Positions 33,604-41,449 of a stretch of 64,000 nt of DNA are shown one piece after another. The stretch's first letter is position 1, and every line of letters starts with the position of its first letter. The notes below the pieces were generated by a model. That model searched no databases. It was not told the DNA's origin and saw only the letters and a list, made by a program, of their open reading frames with translations. Origin of the DNA: Embleya sp040629175 (GTDB taxonomy: Bacteria > Actinomycetota > Actinomycetes > Streptomycetales > Streptomycetaceae); NCBI RefSeq assembly GCF_040629175.1, contig NZ_JBEXUX010000046.1, forward strand, positions 19,211 through 83,210, in the 5' to 3' direction. The translations under genes were made by a program, and so were the position numbers.

Positions 33604-33872
33604 GCGGGAGCGTCGCGGATGCGGTGGACGCGGCAGCGGTGTTCGCCGCCGATGATGCCGACCGCGACCGGGGCGCCGCAGTCGAACGGATCGGCGGTCA
33701 CCGGTTCAAGCGGGACACCGCCACCTCGGATCACCCGCAACCGGGACGTCACCGGCACACCTTCCTCGCACCCGACCCGTCAAGGCGGCACCCGGAGATT
33801 CCGAGCACCAGCGCGAAGACCAACGAAGACGGCGGGAGAGGGATGCGGGCCGGTTGCGGCGGCAACCCCTGA
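33600..33872 (+). CDS. Small hypothetical protein (90 aa), coupled to the previous one
   Basis: GTG at 33600 overlaps the preceding stop. The first half (VSGSVADAVDAAAVFAADDA, then DRGAAVERIGGHRFKRDT) looks like an acidic helical protein; the second half is Pro/Arg/His-rich. No domain recognised. Confidence 0.3.
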   Translation: MSGSVADAVDAAAVFAADDADRDRGAAVERIGGHRFKRDTATSDHPQPGRHRHTFLAPDPSRRHPEIPSTSAKTNEDGGRGMRAGCGGNP

Positions 33873-34325
33873 GAGCGAAGATCCGCCGAGCCGGCGGATC
33901 CTTCGGGACGTCGTCGCCGATCGTCCGCCGCAGCCTCGACCGCCGCATGCAGCGGTGTTGTTCGAGTCCTCGGACGCCTCGTTCCGAAACGACACGCTCT
34001 TCCCGGGCGACGCCCACAACGAGTTCCTCCGCCAGGCAAGGTCGGAACGGCCCGCGCAGGGCCACACGCCAGGCAATGACGCGGCCCCGAGGACGGGGAA
34101 GCCGTGACGTCCACACCACAAGGCATCATCGCCCCGAAACACCCGCCTCAGCCGTGCCGTCGAAATCGGCGAACATCCTTGGCCCTGATGATCGTCTGCT
34201 GCCGTCGAACCCATCGCCAAATGCTCCTCCTGGAAGTGGACGAAGCCATTACGCCGGAGAACGCGGTGGGCGTCCGGACCTGGGAGGACTACCTCGGAAC
34301 TCCGATACCCGGGCGATATCGCGAC
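33873..34325. other. Gene-free stretch
   Basis: No supported coding sequence or conserved element was found between the small hypothetical genes and the membrane protein. Confidence 0.4.
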
Positions 34326-35255
34326 TCAGGCATCGAAGTGGGTGGGTGCGAACACCGCGTCCGTGCCGTGCAGGCGCCCGAGTTTGACGATCATCCACAC
34401 CGCCGCGGCCCAGGGCGCCGCGGCGGCCGGGACGGCGAGGAGGATGTCCGTGCTGCCGTCCGGGTGGCCGAGTACCAGGGGCAGCAGCAGCGCGCCGCCC
34501 GCGCCGAGGATCAGCATGGCCGGCAGGTGCACACGCGGATGGAAGATCCGCAGGCGGCCGATGTTCACGGTGGCGAAGCCGCCGGCGAGGACGAGCGTGA
34601 GAACGCCGGTGAACGCCCATATGAAGATCATCGGGAAGGTGGTGTCGAAGAACCCGTACGGGTCGTCGTGGACGCCGAGTTCCGGGTGATCGGCGGCATA
34701 GACCAGATGTGCGGCGCGACCAGGGGCGGGCGCATCGAGCGTGCGCACCCCCGACACGGTGACACTGCGCGGGCCGTCGGTGAACGGGACGGTGACGGTG
34801 ACCGTGGCGGCGTACTGGTCCTGCTCGTTGATGCTCGTGCCGGTTCGGCGCGCCGTGCCGACGACGCTGTCGATGGGCAGGGTGTGGCGTCCGCCGCCGG
34901 CCTCGCGGACCTCGGCCACGCGGCGCCCGTACTCGCCGTCGGGTCCGATCACCTGGATCAGCGCGGCACCGCTGCCGAGGCCGACGACGACGGCGAGGCC
35001 GATGCGTACGGGCCAGGCGGAGCCGGGACGCGCCTGGCGGGAGGTGTCCGGCTTGTCGAGGTCCACACGCGCGATACCGCGCCGGTCGGACGCGGACAAC
35101 GCGGCCCAGGCGACGGCGAACGCCGGCGCCGCGACGGCCGGATACAGCATTGCGCCCTTGGGCGGGACGAGGAAGAGCGGCAGATTGCCGACGACCACGG
35201 CCACCACCGCGCACAGGAGCGCCAGGCGCCCACATATTTGCTTCATAAGCGTCAC
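34326..35255 (-). CDS. Multi-helix membrane protein with extracytoplasmic domain
   Basis: A 309-residue integral membrane protein. Helices: ALLCAVVAVVVGNLPLFLV (about 11-29), LYPAVAAPAFAVAWAAL (about 37-53), IGLAVVVGLGSGAALIQVI (about 85-103), then an outside beta-rich domain (about 105-205, with QYAATVTVTVPFTDG and HLVYAADHPELGVHDD), then FIWAFTGVLTLVLAGG, LPAMLILGAGGALLLPLVL and a last helix near WAAAVWMIVKL. The inserted domain resembles DUF3592-type proteins but is not certain. MKQICGRL, three codons in, is an alternative start. Confidence 0.72.
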   Translation of the reverse strand: MTLMKQICGRLALLCAVVAVVVGNLPLFLVPPKGAMLYPAVAAPAFAVAWAALSASDRRGIARVDLDKPDTSRQARPGSAWPVRIGLAVVVGLGSGAALIQVIGPDGEYGRRVAEVREAGGGRHTLPIDSVVGTARRTGTSINEQDQYAATVTVTVPFTDGPRSVTVSGVRTLDAPAPGRAAHLVYAADHPELGVHDDPYGFFDTTFPMIFIWAFTGVLTLVLAGGFATVNIGRLRIFHPRVHLPAMLILGAGGALLLPLVLGHPDGSTDILLAVPAAAAPWAAAVWMIVKLGRLHGTDAVFAPTHFDA

Positions 35256-35427
35256 GCGCAGAGGCTACGGGCAACGCGCTCGAGCAGGTCCGCGTCCGCG
35301 CCGAGCAGCAGACACCCGCAGGGAAGGCCCGCACGGCATTGCCACCACACCCTCGGCCGTTCGGCGCGGATCGAAGGCCGGCCCTCGGCGCCGGGCGGCG
35401 GGGCCCGACGAGGTCGTCGTCGGGGGC

Positions 35428-35877
35428 CTACCGGGCCGGGCGGGGATCGCGGAGTTCCTCCGGCGTCTGCTCGGGCAGATCCGCGCCCGGATCGGTCCGC
35501 AGCAGCAGCCCCGGGGCGGGCTCGAACCGCTCGTTGGGCGGAGAAGCTCGGTGAAACCGCTCCGTGCGCTCGATGGCGATCTCCACGAGCCTGCCGTCCC
35601 GGAGCATCCACAACCCGAAACAGTCGTCGTCCTGGTCGCGGAGCAGCACCCGCACCGTTCCCGGATACGGCCACGGCAGCGACTCCAGATGCCTGAGCAG
35701 GCCGTGGCGGGCCCGGGCCTTGTCGAACTCCAGGGCCCACCCGAAGTCGAAGCCCCACCGACCCGAGATCGGCCCGACATGGCCCCGCCAGGTGCGTTCC
35801 GTGTCCTGCCGGGTCAGCGGCTCCATGACCTCGTCCGCATGACGGGCCGGCACGATGACCTCGGCGTCTCTACTCAT
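35428..35877 (-). CDS. Hypothetical protein (149 aa)
   Basis: ATG at 35877 opens a 149-residue soluble protein (MSRDAEVIVPARHADEVMEP). It is rich in Trp/Arg/Asp, with WRGHVGPISGRWGFDFGWAL, TVRVLLRDQDDDCFGLWMLR and LVEIAIERTERFHRA. No family recognised. It overlaps the 56-residue frame upstream by 8 bases and faces away from the methyltransferase locus. Confidence 0.6.
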   Translation of the reverse strand: MSRDAEVIVPARHADEVMEPLTRQDTERTWRGHVGPISGRWGFDFGWALEFDKARARHGLLRHLESLPWPYPGTVRVLLRDQDDDCFGLWMLRDGRLVEIAIERTERFHRASPPNERFEPAPGLLLRTDPGADLPEQTPEELRDPRPAR

Positions 35878-36040
35878 GCAGGAGTACCACCGCGTCCGCC
35901 CGACCCGCCGCGATGCGTACGAACACAGCGAGGTGGTCCTCGACGGCGGCGGCACGGGAAGGCGGCCATGACACTGTGTCCTGTCGCGTGATGGCTTCGG
36001 TCGTCACGAACCGTTCCCCCTCCGCTCCCGGTTGCGTCAT
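35870..36040 (-). CDS. Small hypothetical protein (56 aa)
   Basis: ATG at 36040 (or the adjacent ATG at 36043) encodes MTQPGAEGERFVTTEAITRQ and a helix AAVEDHLAVFVRIAAG, ending VVLLHE. It overlaps the next gene by 8 bases. Only 46 bases separate it from the divergent peptide gene at 36087, which leaves little room for two promoters, so one of the two may be misread. Confidence 0.4.
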   Translation of the reverse strand: MTQPGAEGERFVTTEAITRQDTVSWPPSRAAAVEDHLAVFVRIAAGRADAVVLLHE

Positions 36041-36086
36041 CATGAGGTTTCGGACTGTGACGACCCGAGAAGGGGCGACCACCATC

Positions 36087-36209
36087 ATGGGCGAGCACAA
36101 CAAACCGGCCCCCGACCCGTCCAAGGGCAACCCCCCGCCAGGCAACAAGGACGGGCAGCCCACCCCGGAGCCGACCCCGGACGGCCGCCACAAGAAGGAC
36201 CCGAAGTAG
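36087..36209 (+). CDS. Putative RiPP precursor peptide (40 aa), imiditide-like
   Basis: A 40-residue, highly charged, proline-rich peptide (MGEHNKPAPDPSKGNPPPGN, then KDGQPTPEPTPDGRHKKDPK). It contains no Cys, Trp, Tyr, Phe, Leu, Ile or Val, so it cannot fold conventionally. It has two Asp-Gly sites (D22-G23 and D32-G33), the sequence most prone to aspartimide formation. The TAG is followed immediately by the ATG of a RiPP-type isoaspartate methyltransferase (TAGATG). GAGAAGGGG lies upstream of ATG 36087; ATG 36042 in frame would add 15 residues. A peptide plus such a methyltransferase is the minimal imiditide arrangement. Function is inferred. Confidence 0.6.
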   Translation: MGEHNKPAPDPSKGNPPPGNKDGQPTPEPTPDGRHKKDPK

Positions 36210-37358
36210 ATGGCCGGCGTCCTCGAAGTTCGTCGCCGTGCCCTGGACGAGGCGATGCGGGCGCGTCACGCTTGGCCCGAGGACGCCCCCTGGGTTCGCG
36301 ACGCGTTCGACGCGCTGCCCCGCCACGCGTTCGCACCGGACCGGCTCTGGGACTGGAACGAAACCGCTTATGTACCCGTCGACCGCACCGCCGACCCCGA
36401 CCGATGGGCCGAACTCGTCTACGCCGGGCCCGACGACGCGGCCGTCACCGAGATCACCGACGGCATCCCGTCGTCGTCGCTGTCGGCGCCTGCGGTCGTG
36501 GCGACCATGCTCGACTCCCTCGACGTCGAACCCGGCCACCGCGTGCTTGAGTTGGGCACGGGGACCGGCTGGAACGCGGCACTGCTCGCACACCGCGTCG
36601 GCGGCTCCGGGCGGGTGACCGGTGTGGAGGCTGCGGCGGGACTCGCGGACGCGGCGGACGGGAGGCTGCGGCGTTCCGGGGTTCGCGTCGACGTCTCGGT
36701 CGGCGACGGCAACCTCGGGCGGCCCGAAACGGCCCCCTACGACAGGGTGATCGCCACCTACGCCGTCGACCACGTCCCCTGGGCCTGGATCGAACAGACC
36801 GTCCCCGGCGGCGACCTGGTCTTCCCCCTCGGCCGCATGGGGCACTTCGCCGTCACCGTCGCCGACGACCATCGCAGCGCCCGAGGCTGGATGCACGGCC
36901 TCGCGCAATTCATGCACGCACGCGGCACCCCCGCCCCCGCCGCCACCGTCCGCTCCTGGACCCAGGTCCGCGCCGGCCGGGCCCCCGACGACAAACGCGC
37001 CGTCCACCGCGACATCACCCCCCTGCACACCGACCCGAACCTCCTGTGGGCGCTGCGCATGGCGCTGCCCGACGTGCTCTACACCGCCGACACCGACGAC
37101 GACGGCGTCAACGCCTGGATCCACGACGGCACCTCCTCCTGGGCCGTCGTCACCACCGAGCCCGACGGCGGCGCCCGCACCGAACAAGGCGGTCCCCTGC
37201 GCCTGCTCGACGCGCTCGAGACCGCCTGGGACGCATGGATCGCGCACGGGCAGGTAAGCCGCTGGGACCACGGCATCACCATCGGCCGGGACGAGCAGTA
37301 CGTGTGGGAGGGCGACCCCGACACCGGCCGCCGCTTCCACCTCCCCACCTCGGCCTGA
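36210..37358 (+). CDS. RiPP-type protein-L-isoaspartate O-methyltransferase homologue
   Basis: A 382-residue methyltransferase, much longer than housekeeping PIMT (about 210). The N-terminal part (AFDALPRHAFAPDRLWDWNE, VPVDRTADPDRWAELVY) and the SSSLSAPAVVATMLDSLDV helix are the form seen in RiPP-associated PIMTs. Motif I is HRVLELGTGTGWNAALLAHR (about 110-129), followed by RVTGVEAAAGLA, YDRVIATYAVDHVPWAWIEQ and PGGDLVFPLG. A C-terminal domain of about 150 residues, absent from housekeeping PIMT, would bind the precursor. It should methylate an Asp side chain of the 40-residue peptide, leading to aspartimide or isoaspartate. Confidence 0.85.
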   Translation: MAGVLEVRRRALDEAMRARHAWPEDAPWVRDAFDALPRHAFAPDRLWDWNETAYVPVDRTADPDRWAELVYAGPDDAAVTEITDGIPSSSLSAPAVVATMLDSLDVEPGHRVLELGTGTGWNAALLAHRVGGSGRVTGVEAAAGLADAADGRLRRSGVRVDVSVGDGNLGRPETAPYDRVIATYAVDHVPWAWIEQTVPGGDLVFPLGRMGHFAVTVADDHRSARGWMHGLAQFMHARGTPAPAATVRSWTQVRAGRAPDDKRAVHRDITPLHTDPNLLWALRMALPDVLYTADTDDDGVNAWIHDGTSSWAVVTTEPDGGARTEQGGPLRLLDALETAWDAWIAHGQVSRWDHGITIGRDEQYVWEGDPDTGRRFHLPTSA

Positions 37359-37436
37359 CAAAGACCGCCGCACGACACGCCCGCGCCGGGACGGGACGGG
37401 ACCATCCGGTAGCGCTACGGCCCGGGAGGATCCGGA

Positions 37437-38112
37437 TCACGCGTGGTCGTGTCGGCGTACGGCTTTAGCGCCCGTCGAAGTGGGCGAACGCCCGAACAGA
37501 TGGAAGCCTGTGCCGTCGGCGGTGGTGAGTCGCACGAGTGGACCGCCGGTTTCGTTCGTTGGGTCGCCCTGTCCGGTTGTGGGGGTCGGCGCGAGGACGA
37601 TGTCGGGGTGGTAGGAGGCGACTTGTCCCACGGCCAGGACGCGTCCGGCCACGTCGATGTCGTAGGGGCCCGCGGAGAGAAGCTTGCTGCTTCTCCGCGA
37701 AGGAGGGCGCGTACGGTCGGGTCGGTGTCGTCGAGTAGTCGGGCGGAGCGGAGGTTGCGTGTGGGGTGGACGACGCAGTGTCCGTCGAGGAGGAGGCGGA
37801 CGACCCGTAGGTCGACGCGTTCGCGTCTGGTCAGGGTGGGCGGATGGCGAAGCGAGTGTTGCAGTGCCGTTGGACCGTGTCGAGGCCGCCTTCGGCAAGC
37901 ATGTGCGGCACCGGGCCGCGGTCGTCCGGCCACGTCGTCGTGCCGTGTCCGACGTGGGAGAGCACCCAGTCCGTTCCGGCGACCGCCGCGTACCACGCCG
38001 TCGCTCGCATCGCGGCCGATGCGCGCACCGGCGACGGCCGGCACGGGGGCGCCGAACACGGGAGCCGGGCATACGCGGGAGGCGCTGCTGCGGGCCTACC
38101 GCCGGTCGGTGC
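37437..38112 (-). pseudogene. Hypothetical protein broken by two frameshifts
   Basis: Three minus-strand frames in succession carry protein-like text: YAAVAGTDWVLSHVGHGTTT ... MLAEGGLDTVQRHCNTRFAI; then TRRERVDLRVVRLLLDGHCV ... LLDDTDPTVRALLRGEAAS; then LLSAGPYDIDVAGRVLAVGQ ... LVRLTTADGTGFHLFGR, stop 37437. Joined, they make a protein of roughly 210-220 residues from about 38112 (MRATAWYAAV-type start). No family recognised. Switches lie near 37850 and 37690. Confidence 0.5.
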
Positions 38113-38154
38113 CGCACAGGGGGCGACGATCGCGCGAGGGAGCGCCACTCGCGG

Positions 38155-38352
38155 TCACTGAGCCGGTACGAGTTCTCCCCCGGTTCCTGCGCCCGCTGTC
38201 GAAGATGCCGCAGCCGACGAGAGATCCCGCACAGAGACCCGGTTCGCTTCGTTGTGGATGTCGAGTACCGATTTCGCGATCTGCTCGCGCTCCGCGTCGA
38301 GTTCCCGTTCGTTTACGGCTCGGAAATCGAAATCCTCGGCGCTCTTCCGCAC
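38155..38352 (-). CDS. Small acidic helical protein (65 aa)
   Basis: A 65-residue protein (MRKSAEDFDFRAVNERELDA, then EREQIAKSVLDIHNEANRVS) with strong helix propensity and a Ser/Ala/Gly-rich tail. It has the look of a small regulatory or accessory protein downstream of the AAC(3)-type gene on the same strand (38-base gap). No family recognised. Confidence 0.5.
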   Translation of the reverse strand: MRKSAEDFDFRAVNERELDAEREQIAKSVLDIHNEANRVSVRDLSSAAASSTAGAGTGGELVPAQ

Positions 38353-38390
38353 GTGTTCTGCGCGTGGCGGGCCTGGTGGGCCGGTGGACG

Positions 38391-39251
38391 TCAGGGGCGG
38401 TCTTCACCAGGCCGCGGGCGGGCATCCATGGACCGGAGGCTGTTGGTTGTGCGCTCCGCGTCGAGTAGTTCGGTGAGACGGCCAACCGCGAAAGCGACAA
38501 GCTCCCGCACCGGGATCAGTCGGCATGGAGCGTCGCCGACCAGGACTTCGTCGATGCCGGCCTGCTCCTCGAACTCGCGGCCGATCGTCGGGAAGTACCT
38601 GCCGTTGTCGTTGCCGACGTCGAGCGTCTCGACCCACACCCGCTCGCCTTCGAGGTCCCGGGGGAAGCGGCGGACCTTCAGGCGCGGACGGGGCGTGAGT
38701 GTTTCGGCGTGGTGCAGGAAGGTGTTGCGGTCGTGGCCGACGCCCACGAGGAGGACGTGGCCCCCGAGGTCGTGCAGACGCCCGAACGGCGACGCGCGGC
38801 CGACCGCGAACCCGAGCGTCTGGCGGCGAACGACGTCGACTGCCCGAACACCGATGGCGGTGACGGACGCCTGCGGATGCGAGCTGCGCACGCTCCCGGG
38901 CAAGGAGCGCAAGAGTTCGGGGACGGCGCCCATCCCGGTGGACGGCAAGTCGGGATGAAACACGGGCACGGCCGCGCGCCTTTCGATCACTGCGGCGTCG
39001 GGGATACCGACGTGATCAGGGTCGGGATCGGCGACCTGCCACGTGAAGGTGGGGGCAAGGAGCGTTCCGGCCGGTCCGAGTGCGGCGCGCAGGCTGTCGA
39101 CCACGGTGGCTGCGCCGCCGTCGACACGGCCGATGCTGGACAAGGACGAGTGAACGATTACGGACATGCCGTCCCGGACGCCGACCTTGCGCCATCCCTC
39201 CATCAGGTCGGTGTAGGTCAGCTCGCCGGTTTGCGGCTCGGTGATTCGCAT
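38391..39251 (-). CDS. Aminoglycoside 3-N-acetyltransferase-type enzyme
   Basis: A 286-residue acetyl-CoA transferase of the AAC(3)/antibiotic-NAT family, near usual length. Family landmarks: SVIVHSSLSSIGRVDGG, AALGPAGTLLAPTFTWQ, LLRSLPGSVRSSHPQASVTA (conserved H-P region) and GGHVLLVGVGHDRNTFLHHA (conserved His). It may acetylate aminoglycosides or another amine; actinomycete members also acetylate natural products. ATG at 39251 gives the conserved N-terminus (MRITEPQTGELTYTDLMEG). No self-evident antibiotic cluster lies beside it. Confidence 0.87.
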   Translation of the reverse strand: MRITEPQTGELTYTDLMEGWRKVGVRDGMSVIVHSSLSSIGRVDGGAATVVDSLRAALGPAGTLLAPTFTWQVADPDPDHVGIPDAAVIERRAAVPVFHPDLPSTGMGAVPELLRSLPGSVRSSHPQASVTAIGVRAVDVVRRQTLGFAVGRASPFGRLHDLGGHVLLVGVGHDRNTFLHHAETLTPRPRLKVRRFPRDLEGERVWVETLDVGNDNGRYFPTIGREFEEQAGIDEVLVGDAPCRLIPVRELVAFAVGRLTELLDAERTTNSLRSMDARPRPGEDRP

Positions 39252-39546
39252 GCTTGAGGTTCTCCGTATTCGGGGTGGTGGGGGCGTCACTCTGTCCGTG
39301 CGCCAGGGCGGCACGGAGGAGCGCGAGGATCTCCGCCCGGGCGGCCTCGGCGTGCGGTGCCACGCCGGGCAGGGTGAGGAACGCGTGTTTCGCCGGCCGG
39401 CGACCGGGCACCGAGTCGGCAGGCGCGAGGCGGTAGTCGGCCCGGGCGGCGCCCCTAGGGCCTGGAGGGTGGGCACGCCTCGCGCTCGACGCGTAATCAC
39501 GCGGCCGTGGACATGACGGAAACGTGACCCGTGACGTGATGTCGGA

Positions 39547-40227
39547 TCAGCCGCGGCGTGATGGGACCATGCCTGCCTCGTAGGCGGCGATGGCCGCCTC
39601 GACCCGGTTGCGAGCGCCCAGTTTCGCGAGTACCGCGCTCACGTGTGCCTTCACCGTGCCCTCGACCAGGTGCAGTCGGCGCGCGATCTCCGCGTTGGAG
39701 AGGCCGGTCCCGAGTCCGGCCAGGACCTCGCGCTCCCGATCCGTGAGCCGTTCCAGAGAGCGGTGGGGATGTGCCGCGCGGTGCGCACGCATGCCGGCGA
39801 CGACCCGGCCCGCGACCCGCGGGGACAGGTAGGCCCCGCCGGCTCCCACCGCACGTACCCCGTTGAGCAGTTCCCTCGGGTCGTCCGCCTTCAACAGGAA
39901 GCCGTCGGCGCCCTCCTCCAAGGCGCGGGTGATGTACTCGTCCTGACCGAAGGTCGTCAGCATGACGACACCGGCCGCCGTCCGATCCCGGTGCAGCAGC
40001 GCAGCCGCCGTGAGCCCGTCCAGGCCGGGCATTTGGATGTCCAACAGGACCACATCGGGCCGGTGTCGGCGGGCGAGCGCGATGGCCTCGTGCCCGTCAC
40101 CCGCCTCGGCGACCACGTCGATGTCCAAGGCCCTGGCCAGGATGGCCCGCACTCCCGCCCGGACCATCGCCTCGTCGTCGGCCACCAGGACTCGGACCGG
40201 TCGATCGCCGGGTGTCGTATCCGTCAC
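39547..40227 (-). CDS. NarL/LuxR-family response regulator
   Basis: A 226-residue regulator. Receiver: ADDEAMVRAGVRAILARALD, Asp near 63 in VVLLDIQMPGLDG, VVMLTTFGQDEY, Lys in GFLLKADDPRE. The LuxR helix-turn-helix (TDREREVLAGLGTGLSNAEI, VEGTVKAHVSAVLAKLGARN) closes the protein. It is divergent from an ABC exporter and kinase; the kinase at 42357 is the probable partner, split from it by the transporter genes. Confidence 0.9.
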   Translation of the reverse strand: MTDTTPGDRPVRVLVADDEAMVRAGVRAILARALDIDVVAEAGDGHEAIALARRHRPDVVLLDIQMPGLDGLTAAALLHRDRTAAGVVMLTTFGQDEYITRALEEGADGFLLKADDPRELLNGVRAVGAGGAYLSPRVAGRVVAGMRAHRAAHPHRSLERLTDREREVLAGLGTGLSNAEIARRLHLVEGTVKAHVSAVLAKLGARNRVEAAIAAYEAGMVPSRRG

Positions 40228-40480
40228 CCGGCGAGCCTACGGGCGGCGTGCTCCGGCGGCGGACCGGGAGACCTCGGATCCGCCCCGGGTCGGAGCTTAC
40301 CCCCGACGAACGGCAGGGCATCCCTGCCGTTCGACCGATGGGCACCGACGCCGCGAACTCCTAGCGTCGCTTCGTACGGGAAACGAAGCGGCCGGCCCAG
40401 ACCCACCGTGCGTCGGTGTGCGCCGCTGTCGACTTCCGCGAGCTCGTTTCCGCGGTCAGCGGCCGACAGCAAGGATCTCC
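40228..40480. promoter_or_regulatory. Divergent promoter region of regulator and ABC exporter
   Basis: The 253 bases between the start codons hold no gene. A GC-rich inverted stretch (GACGAACGGCAGGGCATCCC / TGCCGTTCGACC) lies near 40305-40335 and may bind the response regulator. Inferred from position. Confidence 0.3.
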
Positions 40481-41449
40481 GTGATCACCGTCCGAGGACT
40501 CACCAAACGCCACGGCGACATCCTCGCCGTGGACGACCTGACCTTCGATGTCCGAGCCGGCCGGGTGACCGGCTTCCTCGGCCCCAACGGGGCCGGCAAA
40601 TCCACCACCATGCGGATGATCCTCGGCTTGGACCACCCCACGCGCGGCGAGGCCCTGATCGGCGGCCGGCCCTACACAAGCCTGCGGCGGCCGCTGTGCG
40701 AGGTCGGCGCGATGCTGGATGCGCGGGCCGTCCACCCGGCCCGTTCCGGCCGCACCCACCTTGTCGCCCAAGCCCGGGCCAACGGAATCCCGGCGCGGCG
40801 CGTGGACGAGGTGCTGGAGCGCGTGGGCCTGGCCAAGGCCGCCCGGCGGCCCGCCGGCACGTACTCGCTCGGCATGAACGGGCGGCTGGGGGTGGCGGGC
40901 GCACTGCTCGGCGACCCGTCCGTACTCGTCCTGGACGAGCCGGTCAACGGCCTCGACCCGGATGGCGTGCGGTGGATCCGCCGGCTGGTCCGTGAGCAGG
41001 CGGCCCAAGGACGCACCGTGTTCCTCTCCAGCCACCTGATGAGCGAGATGCAACTGACGGCCGACCATCTCGTCGTCATCGGACGTGGCCGGCTTCTGAG
41101 CGACGCCTCCATGGGGGAGTTTCTCGCCGCCGCTTCTTTGGCGTCGGCGCGCACGGTGGTGCCCGACCCCGAGGGCAGGGCGACGCTGATCCGTCGCCTG
41201 ACGAGCATCGACGGGGTGAGCGTCGAGGTGTCCGCGTCCGGCGAACTCACCGTCGAGGGCCGCACCGCCGCGGAGATCGGCGACCTGGCCCACTACTGCC
41301 GAGTCCGGTTGCACCGGCTGAGCGACGTCGAAGTCTCGTTGGAGCAGGCGTACATGGACCTGACCGCACGCAGCGCCGAGTACACCGCGGGCAGCGCCGC
41401 GGACCCGACCGCCGCACTCGCGGCGCCGAACGAAGCGGGACGAGCATGA
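40481..41449 (+). CDS. ABC exporter ATP-binding protein (drug/lantibiotic type)
   Basis: A 322-residue ATPase from GTG 40481. Walker A: TGFLGPNGAGKSTTMRMILG; signature region: GTYSLGMNGRLGVAGALLGD; Walker B: SVLVLDEPVNGLDPDGV; switch: VFLSSHLMSEMQLTADH. The C-terminal 90 residues form the regulatory tail usual in BcrA/DrrA-like ATPases. It works with the permease that overlaps its stop (ATGA) and probably exports a drug or peptide. Confidence 0.9.
   Translation: MITVRGLTKRHGDILAVDDLTFDVRAGRVTGFLGPNGAGKSTTMRMILGLDHPTRGEALIGGRPYTSLRRPLCEVGAMLDARAVHPARSGRTHLVAQARANGIPARRVDEVLERVGLAKAARRPAGTYSLGMNGRLGVAGALLGDPSVLVLDEPVNGLDPDGVRWIRRLVREQAAQGRTVFLSSHLMSEMQLTADHLVVIGRGRLLSDASMGEFLAAASLASARTVVPDPEGRATLIRRLTSIDGVSVEVSASGELTVEGRTAAEIGDLAHYCRVRLHRLSDVEVSLEQAYMDLTARSAEYTAGSAADPTAALAAPNEAGRA

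Noticed and set aside
36210..37358. Housekeeping protein repair methyltransferase (pcm)
   Set aside because: The protein is about 170 residues longer, has the RiPP-type N-terminal pattern, and is coupled to a small peptide gene.
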